A DNA stretch of 64,000 nt from Koleobacter methoxysyntrophicus (GTDB taxonomy: Bacteria; Bacillota; Thermosediminibacteria; Koleobacterales; Koleobacteraceae): NCBI RefSeq assembly GCF_017301615.1, contig NZ_CP059066.1:434001-498000 (forward strand), read 5' to 3'. A program made the translations under genes and the position numbers. Of this stretch, positions 44,862 to 52,960 are shown in pieces; position 1 is the first letter of the stretch; each line of letters starts with the position of its first letter. The notes below the pieces were generated by a model that saw only the letters and a list, made by a program, of their open reading frames with translations, was not told where the DNA came from and searched no databases.

Positions 44862-44862
44862 A

Positions 44863-44900
44863 AAAACCCTCTGTTGCTTTTTTATGCAACAGAGGGTTTT
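44863..44900 (-). terminator. Terminator after the molybdenum hydroxylase operon (intron target)
   Basis: A 15-bp perfect stem AAAACCCTCTGTTGC (44863-44877) / GCAACAGAGGGTTTT (44886-44900), followed on the minus strand by TTTTTGTTTG, lies 25 bp past the iron-sulfur subunit stop. The group IIC intron begins at its 3' side. Confidence 0.88.
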
Positions 44901-44924
44901 GCTCCGTTTATATAAAATCAACCA

Positions 44925-45404
44925 CTATTTGTTTTTCGTCCTTAAGGCATCTTTTATAGCTTCTTCTATGGATTTATATCCCGTGCACCGACAAAGATGC
45001 CCGCTCATTGCCTCTGCTATTTCCCCTTCACCCGGAGCAGGGGTTCTGTCGTACAGTGCTTTTGCTGCCATAAGCATTCCGGGAGTACAGAAGCCGCACT
45101 GAACTGCATCGTTTTTTATAAAAGACTGCTGTAAAGGATGGAGCTTATCTTTTTGGGCAAGCCCTTCTACAGTAGTTATTACTGCACCATCAGCCTCTAC
45201 AGCTAAGATTATGCATGACCTAACCGGTTTACCGTCCATAATAACGGTACAGGCACCGCACTCGCCATTTTCGCATCCTGCTTTTGTACCGGTCAACCCT
45301 ATTTCTTCCCTGATAAATTCTAACAGAGTTGTGTTTGGCTTGATTTCACGGCGAACAGTCATATCATTTACAGTCATTTCAATGCTTACTTTCACTTTCG
45401 ACAC
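44925..45404 (-). CDS. Molybdenum hydroxylase, [2Fe-2S] iron-sulfur subunit
   Basis: A 159-aa small subunit of the xanthine dehydrogenase family. The N-terminal plant-ferredoxin cluster is CENGECGACTVIMDGKPVRSC and the second [2Fe-2S] cluster is CGFCTPGMLMAAKAL ... SGHLCRCTGY. Its start overlaps the FAD subunit stop by 26 bp. It carries electrons from the Mo site to the FAD subunit. Confidence 0.94.
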   Translation of the reverse strand: MSKVKVSIEMTVNDMTVRREIKPNTTLLEFIREEIGLTGTKAGCENGECGACTVIMDGKPVRSCIILAVEADGAVITTVEGLAQKDKLHPLQQSFIKNDAVQCGFCTPGMLMAAKALYDRTPAPGEGEIAEAMSGHLCRCTGYKSIEEAIKDALRTKNK

Positions 45405-46257
45405 CCCCTGACATCTCTTTGATAGCCTGTTTTATCAATACTTTTACCATTTCCTTCTTGTATTCGGGTGTGGCTCTCAAACTGCTCTTCCTGGGGGAAA
45501 CTTCATTTAGTATTATGCCTATGGCTTTGTTTAATTTATCTTCAGAAAAGGGTTTGTTCTCGGATAGGAACTGTTCTGCTTTTTTCATTCGTGAAACAGT
45601 GGGCATAACGGCACCAAGGGCTATTCGAATTTCAGTATCCTGTGGCCTATTCAAATCCCGTGCAAATACTGCTACACTGACCGATGAGAGGTCCATACCC
45701 TTTACCCGGCTTTTTCTATAGTATCTGCTGTCAGCATTTGGCGGAGGTGATGGTAAAATTATCCCTTTCAAGAGTTCTCCCCGGTTTAAGTCTACTCTTC
45801 CCGGGCCCTTCAAAAAGTCTTCAAGTGCCATCCGGCGTTTCCCATGCCTTGATACAAGCTCTATTTCGGCATTGTATAGAAGCAGACCCGGAAGCGTATC
45901 GGCACTCGGTGACCCATTGCAAATATTGCCGCCTATAGTAGCTCTATATCGTATCTCAAGGCAGCCTAGAACCTTTGCCCCTTGAACCAGTGCCCTGTAT
46001 GCGTGCAAAAGGGGTGAATGAACGATGTCATCAATAACTGTAAGTGCTCCAATCCAGACCCCTTCATCGACCTTTTTTATACCCCTAAGTTCTTCCAGAC
46101 CTTTTATATCTACAAGGAGCTCAGGAGTTATTTTTTCTGCTCTTAAGTTAACAATCATATCGGTTCCACCTGCAAGCGCTTTAGAACCTTCCTTCTCCAA
46201 ATACTGCAGTGCTTCGTCTATACATTTCGGTTTTACATAATCAAAATCGGGTAGCAA
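45379..46257 (-). CDS. Molybdenum hydroxylase, FAD-binding subunit
   Basis: A 292-aa medium subunit (CoxM/XdhB type) with FAD motifs ALAGGTDMIVNLR near the N-terminus and ATIGGNICNGSPSADT in the middle, then the CO_deh_flav_C domain. It abuts the large subunit gene (one-base gap) and overlaps the iron-sulfur subunit gene. Confidence 0.93.
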   Translation of the reverse strand: MLPDFDYVKPKCIDEALQYLEKEGSKALAGGTDMIVNLRAEKITPELLVDIKGLEELRGIKKVDEGVWIGALTVIDDIVHSPLLHAYRALVQGAKVLGCLEIRYRATIGGNICNGSPSADTLPGLLLYNAEIELVSRHGKRRMALEDFLKGPGRVDLNRGELLKGIILPSPPPNADSRYYRKSRVKGMDLSSVSVAVFARDLNRPQDTEIRIALGAVMPTVSRMKKAEQFLSENKPFSEDKLNKAIGIILNEVSPRKSSLRATPEYKKEMVKVLIKQAIKEMSGGVESESKH

Positions 46258-48576
46258 TTATCTCACCCCTTTCATCGCTTTGATGACTTTATCAGCCGTA
46301 ATGGGAATCTCAAAAAAATCAACTTTTACAGCATCATAAAGCGCATTTGCTACAGCAGGCGATACTGCAACAGCTCCGTGTTCGCCGAGACCTCTTGCCC
46401 CAAATGGACCTGTTTCTTCGGGAGTTTCTACAAATATAACCTTGATTTGTTCAGGTACATCTTCCAATCCAGGGATTTTATAATCCACTAAGTCATTGTT
46501 GCGTATTGCCCCTTTATCCGAAAAAATCAGCATCTCAGAAAGGCTGCTCCCTAAGGCCTGCACCATTGCGCCAATAACCTGGTTAGTTGCCAGCATGGGA
46601 TTGATTATTTTGCCTGCATCTATGGCATTTACCAGCTGGTAAATGTGGATCTCTCCGGTAGTTTTGTTAACTCCCAGTTCAACCCCTACACACCCAAAGG
46701 TCCAATCAGCAGCTGCATTCCCCTGACCCGTTTCCGGGTCCGGATTTTCGAGGCCCTGAGCCACAAAATAGCCTTCCCCGATAATCGGTGCTGTAACGGC
46801 GGTACCCTTTGGTGAAGCATAGCCTAATGCTAAATCCGACCACGATAATATCCTTTCTCTATTATTTTCAGAATATATTTTCTCACCATCCAATGCAATC
46901 CTGTCCTCATCGGTATCGAGGACCTTTGCAGCTGCTTTTTTAAGCTTTGCTTTTAGGTCCTCAGAGGCTATTATAATGGCATTACCTACACCCCATGTGG
47001 TATGGCTTGCTACGGTCTGCCATTCATATGGTGAATAAGCTGTATCTACTTCCCGGTTAATATGCACCCTTTCAATTGGTATACCCAGGGCATCTGCAGC
47101 TATCTGAGATAAGGCGGTATAGGTTCCCTGGCCCATCTCAATGGCACCTACCGATACGGTAACCGTCCCGTCTCCATTTAGCTTTATGACAGCACCGGAT
47201 TGAACATTCGGAGGCATTATCGGCATTTTCATATAGGCTGCAATACCTCTGCCTACAGCAATATCCTTACCAGCTTCAGACCTGGATTGCTTAGATAGTT
47301 CTTCAGCAACCGTTTTTACGCAGAGATCGACTCTACCGCTGTATTCCGTCATAACCTGGCCGATAGCATTTTTCCTGCCCTTTACCAGCAGGTTTTTCAT
47401 CCTGAATTCTGTCGGGTCCATTCCTAAGCTGCGTGCTGCCAGATCCATCTGGCGCTCAGCTGCAAAATGGGCCTCCGGATGCCCGTACCCTCTAAAGGCC
47501 CCAACAGGAGGTGTATTCGTATACACGCCATAACAATCGACTTTCAGGTTCGGAACTTCATAGGGCCCTGTAGCAGACATGGCCGCACCGCTGACGATAT
47601 TGACAGCATAATCCGCATATCCCCCGCTGCCTACATAGCTTTCAACTTCCATTCCCAGTATCTTGCCTTCTTTTGAAACGGCTGTTTTATAATGGGAATA
47701 AATCCCCCTTCCTACCGTTGTCCCTTCAAACATTTCCTCCCTTGTCAGCGCTAATTTCACCGGTCTTCCCGGCACTGCCCTTGCTATGCACGACACAAGG
47801 GGCTCTATGGTAACATCTGACTTCCCTCCAAAGCCCCCGCCTATATATGGCACAATAATCCTCACTTTGTTTAAGGGTATATCGTGAAGTTCGGAGATGC
47901 AGTGCTGGACTACAAACGGGGCCTGGGAACTCGTATGCATTATCATTGACCCGTCATGATTGTACTGGGCAACCGCCCCATGGGGCTCAAGCTGGACATG
48001 GTGGATGTAGGGAGACCAGTAGGTATTTTCTACTACTATATAGGCTTCTTTAAAGGCCTTTTCAATATCTCCCTTTCTGACCTTGAAATGTTGATATATG
48101 TTTCCCCCCTTGGGGGACAGCCATGGCGCCAACCTGTATCGGCTGAATTCTTCATGTATCACCGGAGCGTCCTTTTTTACGGCATCCTGGGGATATATTG
48201 CAAACGGCAGTTCTTCATATTCCACTTTAATGAGTTTTAAGGCCTTAACTGCCTCTTCTTCGGTCAAAGCAACAACAGCTGCAACAGGTTCACCTGCATA
48301 TCTTACTTTATCTACTGCTAGAGGTGTTTGGTCAGCTACGGCCACTCCGAAACGGCGGTTGAAGTCCTTTCCGGTTATAATCGAAACTACGCCTCTTGAC
48401 CTTAGGGCAGCTGATATATTGATCTCTTTTATTTCAGCATGGGCATAGGGAGAGCGCAGGACTTTAGCGTAAAGCATTCCGGGAAGCTTTAAATCCGCAA
48501 CAAAAGGTGCCCTCCCTGTAACCTTTTCATAGGCATCAATACGCTCAACGTTCTTGCCGACAGTATTGTAACCCAC
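46258..48576 (-). CDS. Molybdenum hydroxylase, large molybdopterin-binding subunit
   Basis: A 772-aa large subunit of the xanthine oxidase family that hydroxylates an aromatic N-heterocycle or aldehyde. It has the Ald_Xan_dh_C N-terminal domain (GRAPFVADLKLPGMLYAKVLRSPYAHA), the Mo-cofactor motifs IGGGFGGKSDV and PPVGAFRGYGHPEAHFAAE, and the catalytic Glu in FGARGLGEHGAVAVSPAVANA. The CoxL signature AYRCSFR and obvious nicotinate-type features are absent, so substrate class is open. With the deaminase and CodB permease nearby, a purine or pyrimidine-like base is likely. Confidence 0.92.
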   Translation of the reverse strand: MGYNTVGKNVERIDAYEKVTGRAPFVADLKLPGMLYAKVLRSPYAHAEIKEINISAALRSRGVVSIITGKDFNRRFGVAVADQTPLAVDKVRYAGEPVAAVVALTEEEAVKALKLIKVEYEELPFAIYPQDAVKKDAPVIHEEFSRYRLAPWLSPKGGNIYQHFKVRKGDIEKAFKEAYIVVENTYWSPYIHHVQLEPHGAVAQYNHDGSMIMHTSSQAPFVVQHCISELHDIPLNKVRIIVPYIGGGFGGKSDVTIEPLVSCIARAVPGRPVKLALTREEMFEGTTVGRGIYSHYKTAVSKEGKILGMEVESYVGSGGYADYAVNIVSGAAMSATGPYEVPNLKVDCYGVYTNTPPVGAFRGYGHPEAHFAAERQMDLAARSLGMDPTEFRMKNLLVKGRKNAIGQVMTEYSGRVDLCVKTVAEELSKQSRSEAGKDIAVGRGIAAYMKMPIMPPNVQSGAVIKLNGDGTVTVSVGAIEMGQGTYTALSQIAADALGIPIERVHINREVDTAYSPYEWQTVASHTTWGVGNAIIIASEDLKAKLKKAAAKVLDTDEDRIALDGEKIYSENNRERILSWSDLALGYASPKGTAVTAPIIGEGYFVAQGLENPDPETGQGNAAADWTFGCVGVELGVNKTTGEIHIYQLVNAIDAGKIINPMLATNQVIGAMVQALGSSLSEMLIFSDKGAIRNNDLVDYKIPGLEDVPEQIKVIFVETPEETGPFGARGLGEHGAVAVSPAVANALYDAVKVDFFEIPITADKVIKAMKGVR

Positions 48577-48687
48577 GGTTTCACCTCCATTATCCTTGTC
48601 AACTTACTTTACTTTTGTTAAAAGCTATAATAGTACTGAATAAACCCCGCCTATCATTCCCCCCTCCCTTTGCAGAATGCTGCGTTC

Positions 48688-49923
48688 TTACATTAACAAT
48701 TCCCTCTTCACTTCGTTTTTCGCTATAATTTTCCCGGCTTTAATCACGAAGAGTCTTGCCGGTTGAAGCCTGATAGCGTCCTTTACATTATCCGTATCCA
48801 GAATAACTATATCTGCCCTCTTCCCTTCTTCTAATCCGTAATCTCCGAGCCGCAGGACCTTTGACGCATTTGCAGTCAACATGTCAAATGTAAGTTCTAT
48901 TTCATCAGGCAGGCTCATATGGGCAGCATGTGCTGTAATCAAAGCAACCTGCAGCATATCAGCACTCCCAAAAGGATAAAAAGTATCTTTTACGCAATCC
49001 TGGCCAAAGCTTACATTTACTCCCCCATTCAAAAGTTCTTTAACCCTGGTTATTCCGCGGCGTATCGGCTGTTTATCATGCCTCCCCTGAAGCATCAAGT
49101 TTGTGGCAGGGTTGGTAATTATATTTATCCCCGCTTTTTTCACCTTTTCGATCACATAACCCGCATAGTGGTCATCATAAGCGGCCAGTGCACAGGTATG
49201 ACCTGCAGTAACCCTTCCTTGATAACCCCTTTTTATAGTTTCATCCGCCAGCATCTCGAGGGTCCTGTAAAAAGGGTCATCGGTTTCATCTATATGCATA
49301 TCGATATCTGCATCGAATTCTTCAGCAATATCGAAAGCTATTTCAATGTGCTTTCTGCTGTCGTCCGGAGATTCTTCATTTGCAGGCATCCCTCCGACCA
49401 CATCTGCACCCATTTTCATGGCTTCACGCATCAGTTCTTCGCATCCGGGGTTTTTTAGGATTCCTTCTTGGGGAAATGCAACGATTTGAATATCAACTAT
49501 GTCTTTAAAACGCCTTTTTGCCTCCAAAACCCCTTCAAGGGGTTTCAGCCCCCCGATAGTATCTATATCAACATGGGACCTCATCCTTGTAGTCCCGTTC
49601 AGTGCCCCTCTTTTTATAACATCACCTGCCCGTTCAACAATGTCTTCCACAGTGTATTGAGCTTTTTTCTCCCATATAATTTCAATCGCTTCTTTAAGTG
49701 TTCCTGATTTATTTGGCCTTACAACATCGACTATATTGACCTTATCAAGATGAATATGAGGGTCAATAAAACCAGGTACTACGAGCTTAGAACCTGCATC
49801 TATTTCCTCTTTTGCTTCAACCCCTATTCGCTCCGATATTTCAACAATTTTTCCATTATCGATACCAATATCTAATAGCTTATCTCTTCCCCTGATTCTT
49901 GCATTGCGGATAATTAAGTCCAT
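48688..49923 (-). CDS. Cytosine deaminase-family amidohydrolase
   Basis: A 411-aa metal-dependent hydrolase. Metal-site motifs are VPGFIDPHIHLDK, RSHVDIDTIGGL, DIDMHIDETDDPFYRTLE, GRVTAGHTCAL and SFGQDCVKDTFYP (catalytic Asp), close to CodA. It likely deaminates cytosine or a related heterocycle; N-acyl amino-group or hydantoin-like hydrolysis is the main alternative. It starts at ATG 49923 after AAAGGAGGAAGTTGAA. An IS at 49955 now separates the ribosome-binding site from its upstream promoter and operator, so expression may be altered. Confidence 0.87.
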   Translation of the reverse strand: MDLIIRNARIRGRDKLLDIGIDNGKIVEISERIGVEAKEEIDAGSKLVVPGFIDPHIHLDKVNIVDVVRPNKSGTLKEAIEIIWEKKAQYTVEDIVERAGDVIKRGALNGTTRMRSHVDIDTIGGLKPLEGVLEAKRRFKDIVDIQIVAFPQEGILKNPGCEELMREAMKMGADVVGGMPANEESPDDSRKHIEIAFDIAEEFDADIDMHIDETDDPFYRTLEMLADETIKRGYQGRVTAGHTCALAAYDDHYAGYVIEKVKKAGINIITNPATNLMLQGRHDKQPIRRGITRVKELLNGGVNVSFGQDCVKDTFYPFGSADMLQVALITAHAAHMSLPDEIELTFDMLTANASKVLRLGDYGLEEGKRADIVILDTDNVKDAIRLQPARLFVIKAGKIIAKNEVKRELLM

Positions 49924-50015
49924 TTCAACTTCCTCCTTTTTATATTTTCATATTTAGTTATTTGCAAAAACCTAAACCCTTGATATTATTGGGTTTAAAT
50001 CAAATTTTTATAGTA

Positions 50016-50083
50016 GGCTTCCTCCTCTAAATGTTGTATAATATAGTTAGATACACCATTTTTAACAACATAAGGAGGAAGCC
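50016..50083 (+). promoter_or_regulatory. Shine-Dalgarno-sequestering inverted repeat in the IS leader
   Basis: GGCTTCCTCCT (50016-50026) is the exact complement of AGGAGGAAGCC (50073-50083), which contains the transposase ribosome-binding site. A TATAAT (50037-50042) lies between the arms. A transcript entering from outside would fold and hide the site, while one started at the internal promoter would lack the left arm. This is the pattern known to guard IS elements against read-through expression. Confidence 0.65.
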
Positions 50084-50087
50084 AAAA

Positions 50088-51521
50088 TTGTTTAAAAAAC
50101 ATCAACAAATGTCATTTGCCGATATTTATTCTGCCTGTAAAGACCTTTTCCAAAATGATAAACCTAAATTTTTACAACTTCTTGAACAATACTTTGATTT
50201 ATCTGAACTTGTTCCCCTTTCTTTTCATCATGCCTATTATAACCATCTAGGGCGAGATAGAGATTATTCCCTTTATTCCATGCTCTCAGCTTTAATTCTG
50301 CAAAAAATTCTTGGTATCCCTACTGTTTCTTTGCTTATCATATTTCTAACTCTTTCTAAGGAATTAAGGGATTTTTGTGGATTTGATAAAGTTCCTCACA
50401 ATTCCCAATTCACCAGGTTTAAACAAGATTTTGTTGATGAATTAGAAACCTTCTTTAATAAGCTTGTTGATATTACCGAACCTATTTGCCAAAAACTTGA
50501 TGAACAATTAGCTTCTACTCTTATTTTTGATACCTCAGGCATTGAGGCTTATGTCGCTGAGAATAACCCTAAATATATTAACTCTCTTATTAAAAAACTT
50601 AAAAGATACTATAAAGATGACCCTGATGTAGATGTTTATAAAATGGCTTATGGATTAATGCCTTCATCTGCTGCTGTTAATGATGAGATTAAACAACTTT
50701 ATATTAACGGCCATTTCTGCTATGTTTACAAGTTCGGTATCCTAACTAATGGGCTTGGTATTGTCCGTCATATTGCTTTTCTAGATGAAGATTTTAAAGC
50801 TAAGCATCCTGAAGTTATTGTTGATAAGAAAACTGATTCACCAGATGAAGATAAGTCTATTGGTGATTCTACTGCTTTAAAACCTATTTTAAAGGATTAT
50901 TTTGACCTTCATCCTAATGCCCTTAGAGATATCTTTTTGGGCGATTCCGCTTTTGATAGTTATAAAACCTATCCTTTCCTTTTAAAAGACTGTAATTTTA
51001 AGAAGGCTCTAATTCCTCTGAATCCTAGAAATTCTAATTCAAGTCTGCCACAGCCAGGATATAATGAATTTGGCTGGCCTTTATGCCCTTTGGATAGTTC
51101 TAAACCCATGATTCCTAATGGCCATTGTTATGGAAACGGAAGAAGCCCTAGAGATAAATGGGTTTGCCCTGAAACTCATTTTGAAAATGGAAAACGTGTT
51201 TGCCATTGTGAAAACCCCTGCACTTCTTCTCCTTATGGTAGGGTAGTTTATACCTACCCTGATCAAAATCTCCGTGCCTATCCCGGTATTATTAGAAATA
51301 CTAAAGAGTGGGAAGTCCTCTATAAAAAACGTGCCATAGTAGAGCAAACCGTTAATTATTTTAAAGAACCTATGGGTATTGGAAATCCTAAGACTCGTGA
51401 TAAAAAAACTATTAAAGCAGATTTATTGTTAGCTGGCATTACTCAACTCGTTACTGTTATTCTCGCTGATAAAATAGACAAGCATAAGTATTTTAGAAGT
51501 TTAAGACCCCTTGTTGCTTAA
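50088..51521 (+). CDS. IS transposase, DDE (IS4/IS1182-like)
   Basis: A 477-aa transposase from TTG 50088, chosen because AAGGAGGAAGCCAAAA precedes it; the longer frame to 50031 includes the promoter. It has an N-terminal DUF772-like region (SALILQKILGIPTVSLL, FCGFDKVPHNSQFTRFK) and a DDE domain with LIFDTSGIEAYV, IFLGDSAFDSYKTYPFL, and the late catalytic part YKKRAIVEQTVNYFKEPMGIG. A Cys-rich insertion (CPETHFENGKRVCHCENPC) is present. No disabling mutation was seen. Confidence 0.85.
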   Translation: MFKKHQQMSFADIYSACKDLFQNDKPKFLQLLEQYFDLSELVPLSFHHAYYNHLGRDRDYSLYSMLSALILQKILGIPTVSLLIIFLTLSKELRDFCGFDKVPHNSQFTRFKQDFVDELETFFNKLVDITEPICQKLDEQLASTLIFDTSGIEAYVAENNPKYINSLIKKLKRYYKDDPDVDVYKMAYGLMPSSAAVNDEIKQLYINGHFCYVYKFGILTNGLGIVRHIAFLDEDFKAKHPEVIVDKKTDSPDEDKSIGDSTALKPILKDYFDLHPNALRDIFLGDSAFDSYKTYPFLLKDCNFKKALIPLNPRNSNSSLPQPGYNEFGWPLCPLDSSKPMIPNGHCYGNGRSPRDKWVCPETHFENGKRVCHCENPCTSSPYGRVVYTYPDQNLRAYPGIIRNTKEWEVLYKKRAIVEQTVNYFKEPMGIGNPKTRDKKTIKADLLLAGITQLVTVILADKIDKHKYFRSLRPLVA

Positions 51522-51721
51522 ATGCTTTCTATATAGCTATGTTTAATTTTTCAAGACTTCGATTCTCGAGGTCTGTTTGTTATGCCATTTTTTATTCTTC
51601 TCATCCCCTCCTTTTTATCTTTGCCTCTTTAATTTTAATCTCTGGCTTTTTCATCTACATATTTGTCTTTAATGTTGATTTCTGTCTCTTAAAAATTTGT
51701 CATTTTGCAAATGCCTAATAT

Positions 51722-51736
51722 TTTCATATTATGAAA
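51722..51736. promoter_or_regulatory. Palindromic operator, displaced deaminase copy
   Basis: TTTCATATTATGAAA is identical to the site before the permease gene (52933-52947). Before the IS insertion it stood about 20 bp upstream of the deaminase ribosome-binding site; now the left duplication retains only its first half next to the gene. It is the likely binding site of the adjacent IclR regulator. Confidence 0.7.
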
Positions 51737-51867
51737 TGATTATGTAATATTAAGAAATTGTTAATATAATTCTATAAAAAAATTCTAAATCCTTCAAAAA
51801 AAAATACCTTTTACAGCTTAATTTTTAACAAAAAAAGATTCGGATTTTTATAGATAAATTATAAAAA

Positions 51868-51883
51868 CCCATCTTTCGATGGG
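51868..51883 (-). terminator. Terminator of the second iclR gene
   Basis: A 6-bp stem CCCATC/GATGGG with a TTTC loop, followed on the minus strand by GTTTTTATAA, lies about 43 bp past the IclR stop. Confidence 0.75.
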
Positions 51884-51926
51884 CTGATCAAAATAAAAAA
51901 TCTTAAATATAAAAGAAATAAAAAAG

Positions 51927-52721
51927 CTAATAGAAGATATCCCCTAAAATACTGCTTACCTTCCCTGAAACATCGATTAAAGTCGATATAACTTCACGTA
52001 TCTTTTCATCACTAGCTCTAATGGTAGGTATAATTGTAGAAATGCTCGCGATCAGGTTATTCGACTTATCAAAAACAGGGACCGCCACAGCTGTTATCAT
52101 CTCTTCGTACTCTTCTCTTTCCAAAGAATATCCCTGTTTTCTGACACCCCTGATTTCCTTCATCAGTTCTTCTATTTCTGTTATCGTATTAGGCATATAT
52201 TTTTTTAAACCTATTCTTTGGATGGTTTTTAAAGCCTCCATTTCATCCATAAAAGCCAGGAAAACTTTTCCTACAGCCGTGCATGTAAGCGGTATCCGAC
52301 GGCCTACCATTAGAAATGCTTTAAGTGTTTGCCTAGATTCACTGCCTATTATGCATACGGCTTCATCTCCATCCTTTATAAAAAGGTTAGTTGTTTCACC
52401 AGTTGTATTAACACAGCTTTCCAGTAAGGGCAAAACCCTGTTGAAAAACTTACCCGGCTGCTTGTATGCAAACCAATAAAATAAAAATTCTGGCCCAATA
52501 TCGTACTTCTTTGTAGCCTTGTTTTGACTTATGAATCCTTCTTGCATAAGGGTTTTAATCAAATGATAGATGGTGCTGCTATTATAGCCGAACTCCTTTT
52601 CTAAATCTGAAAGACCTACTTCATTCGGCGAACTCATTATATACTTTAAGATCCTCAGGCTCTTTTGAACCGATTTTATAATTCCGCCATTATTTTTTTC
52701 TTCCACTGCTTCATCCCCCAT
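51927..52721 (-). CDS. IclR-family transcriptional regulator of the heterocycle regulon
   Basis: A 264-aa regulator. The HTH reads SVQKSLRILKYIMSSPNEVGLSDLEKEFGYNSSTIYHLIKTLMQEGFI. The effector domain shows TCTAVGKVFLAFM and GYSLEREEYEEMITAVAVPVFDKSNNLIASISTIIP. It is divergent from the codB-type permease, with the deaminase and Mo hydroxylase on its other side. The shared 15-bp palindromes before both transcription units are its probable operators. Confidence 0.91.
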   Translation of the reverse strand: MGDEAVEEKNNGGIIKSVQKSLRILKYIMSSPNEVGLSDLEKEFGYNSSTIYHLIKTLMQEGFISQNKATKKYDIGPEFLFYWFAYKQPGKFFNRVLPLLESCVNTTGETTNLFIKDGDEAVCIIGSESRQTLKAFLMVGRRIPLTCTAVGKVFLAFMDEMEALKTIQRIGLKKYMPNTITEIEELMKEIRGVRKQGYSLEREEYEEMITAVAVPVFDKSNNLIASISTIIPTIRASDEKIREVISTLIDVSGKVSSILGDIFY

Positions 52722-52932
52722 TGTTACAGCATTTTATTGTTTTATAATTCTACCTAATTCCGGATTTCCCTTTATTTTTTTGTTTTCAGGCAAAGCCGCT
52801 TTTTAATTATATTTTGATTTTTGTTATTAATCTATAAAACCAAAACTTTATTTTTGTGAAATTTTAAAATTAAAAAAAGGAGGAAAATTATTAATAAACC
52901 TAGAATATTAATTTCATAATCTATAATATAAA

Positions 52933-52947
52933 TTTCATATTATGAAA
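52933..52947. promoter_or_regulatory. Palindromic operator before the permease gene
   Basis: TTTCATATTATGAAA, a perfect 15-bp palindrome, touches the AAAGGAGG ribosome-binding site of the permease gene. A half-site TTTCATAAT lies just upstream (52912-52920), next to a TATAAT at 52922-52927. An identical copy is at 51722-51736. Confidence 0.72.
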
Positions 52948-52960
52948 AGGAGGTCGTGAA

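Larger units (their letters stand above)
49955..51717 (+). mobile_element. DDE-type insertion sequence, 1,763 bp, with 13-bp target duplication
   Basis: The ends show inverted repeats of the form TAGnnATTTGCAAAA (left TAGTTATTTGCAAAA from 49955; right end complement TAGGCATTTGCAAAA to 51717). They are flanked by identical ATATTTTCATATT copies at 49942-49954 and 51718-51730, a 13-bp target-site duplication. One full-length transposase lies inside. The intact ORF and perfect duplication suggest recent insertion between the deaminase gene and its operator. About 195 bp of non-coding DNA lies after the transposase stop. Confidence 0.85.
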
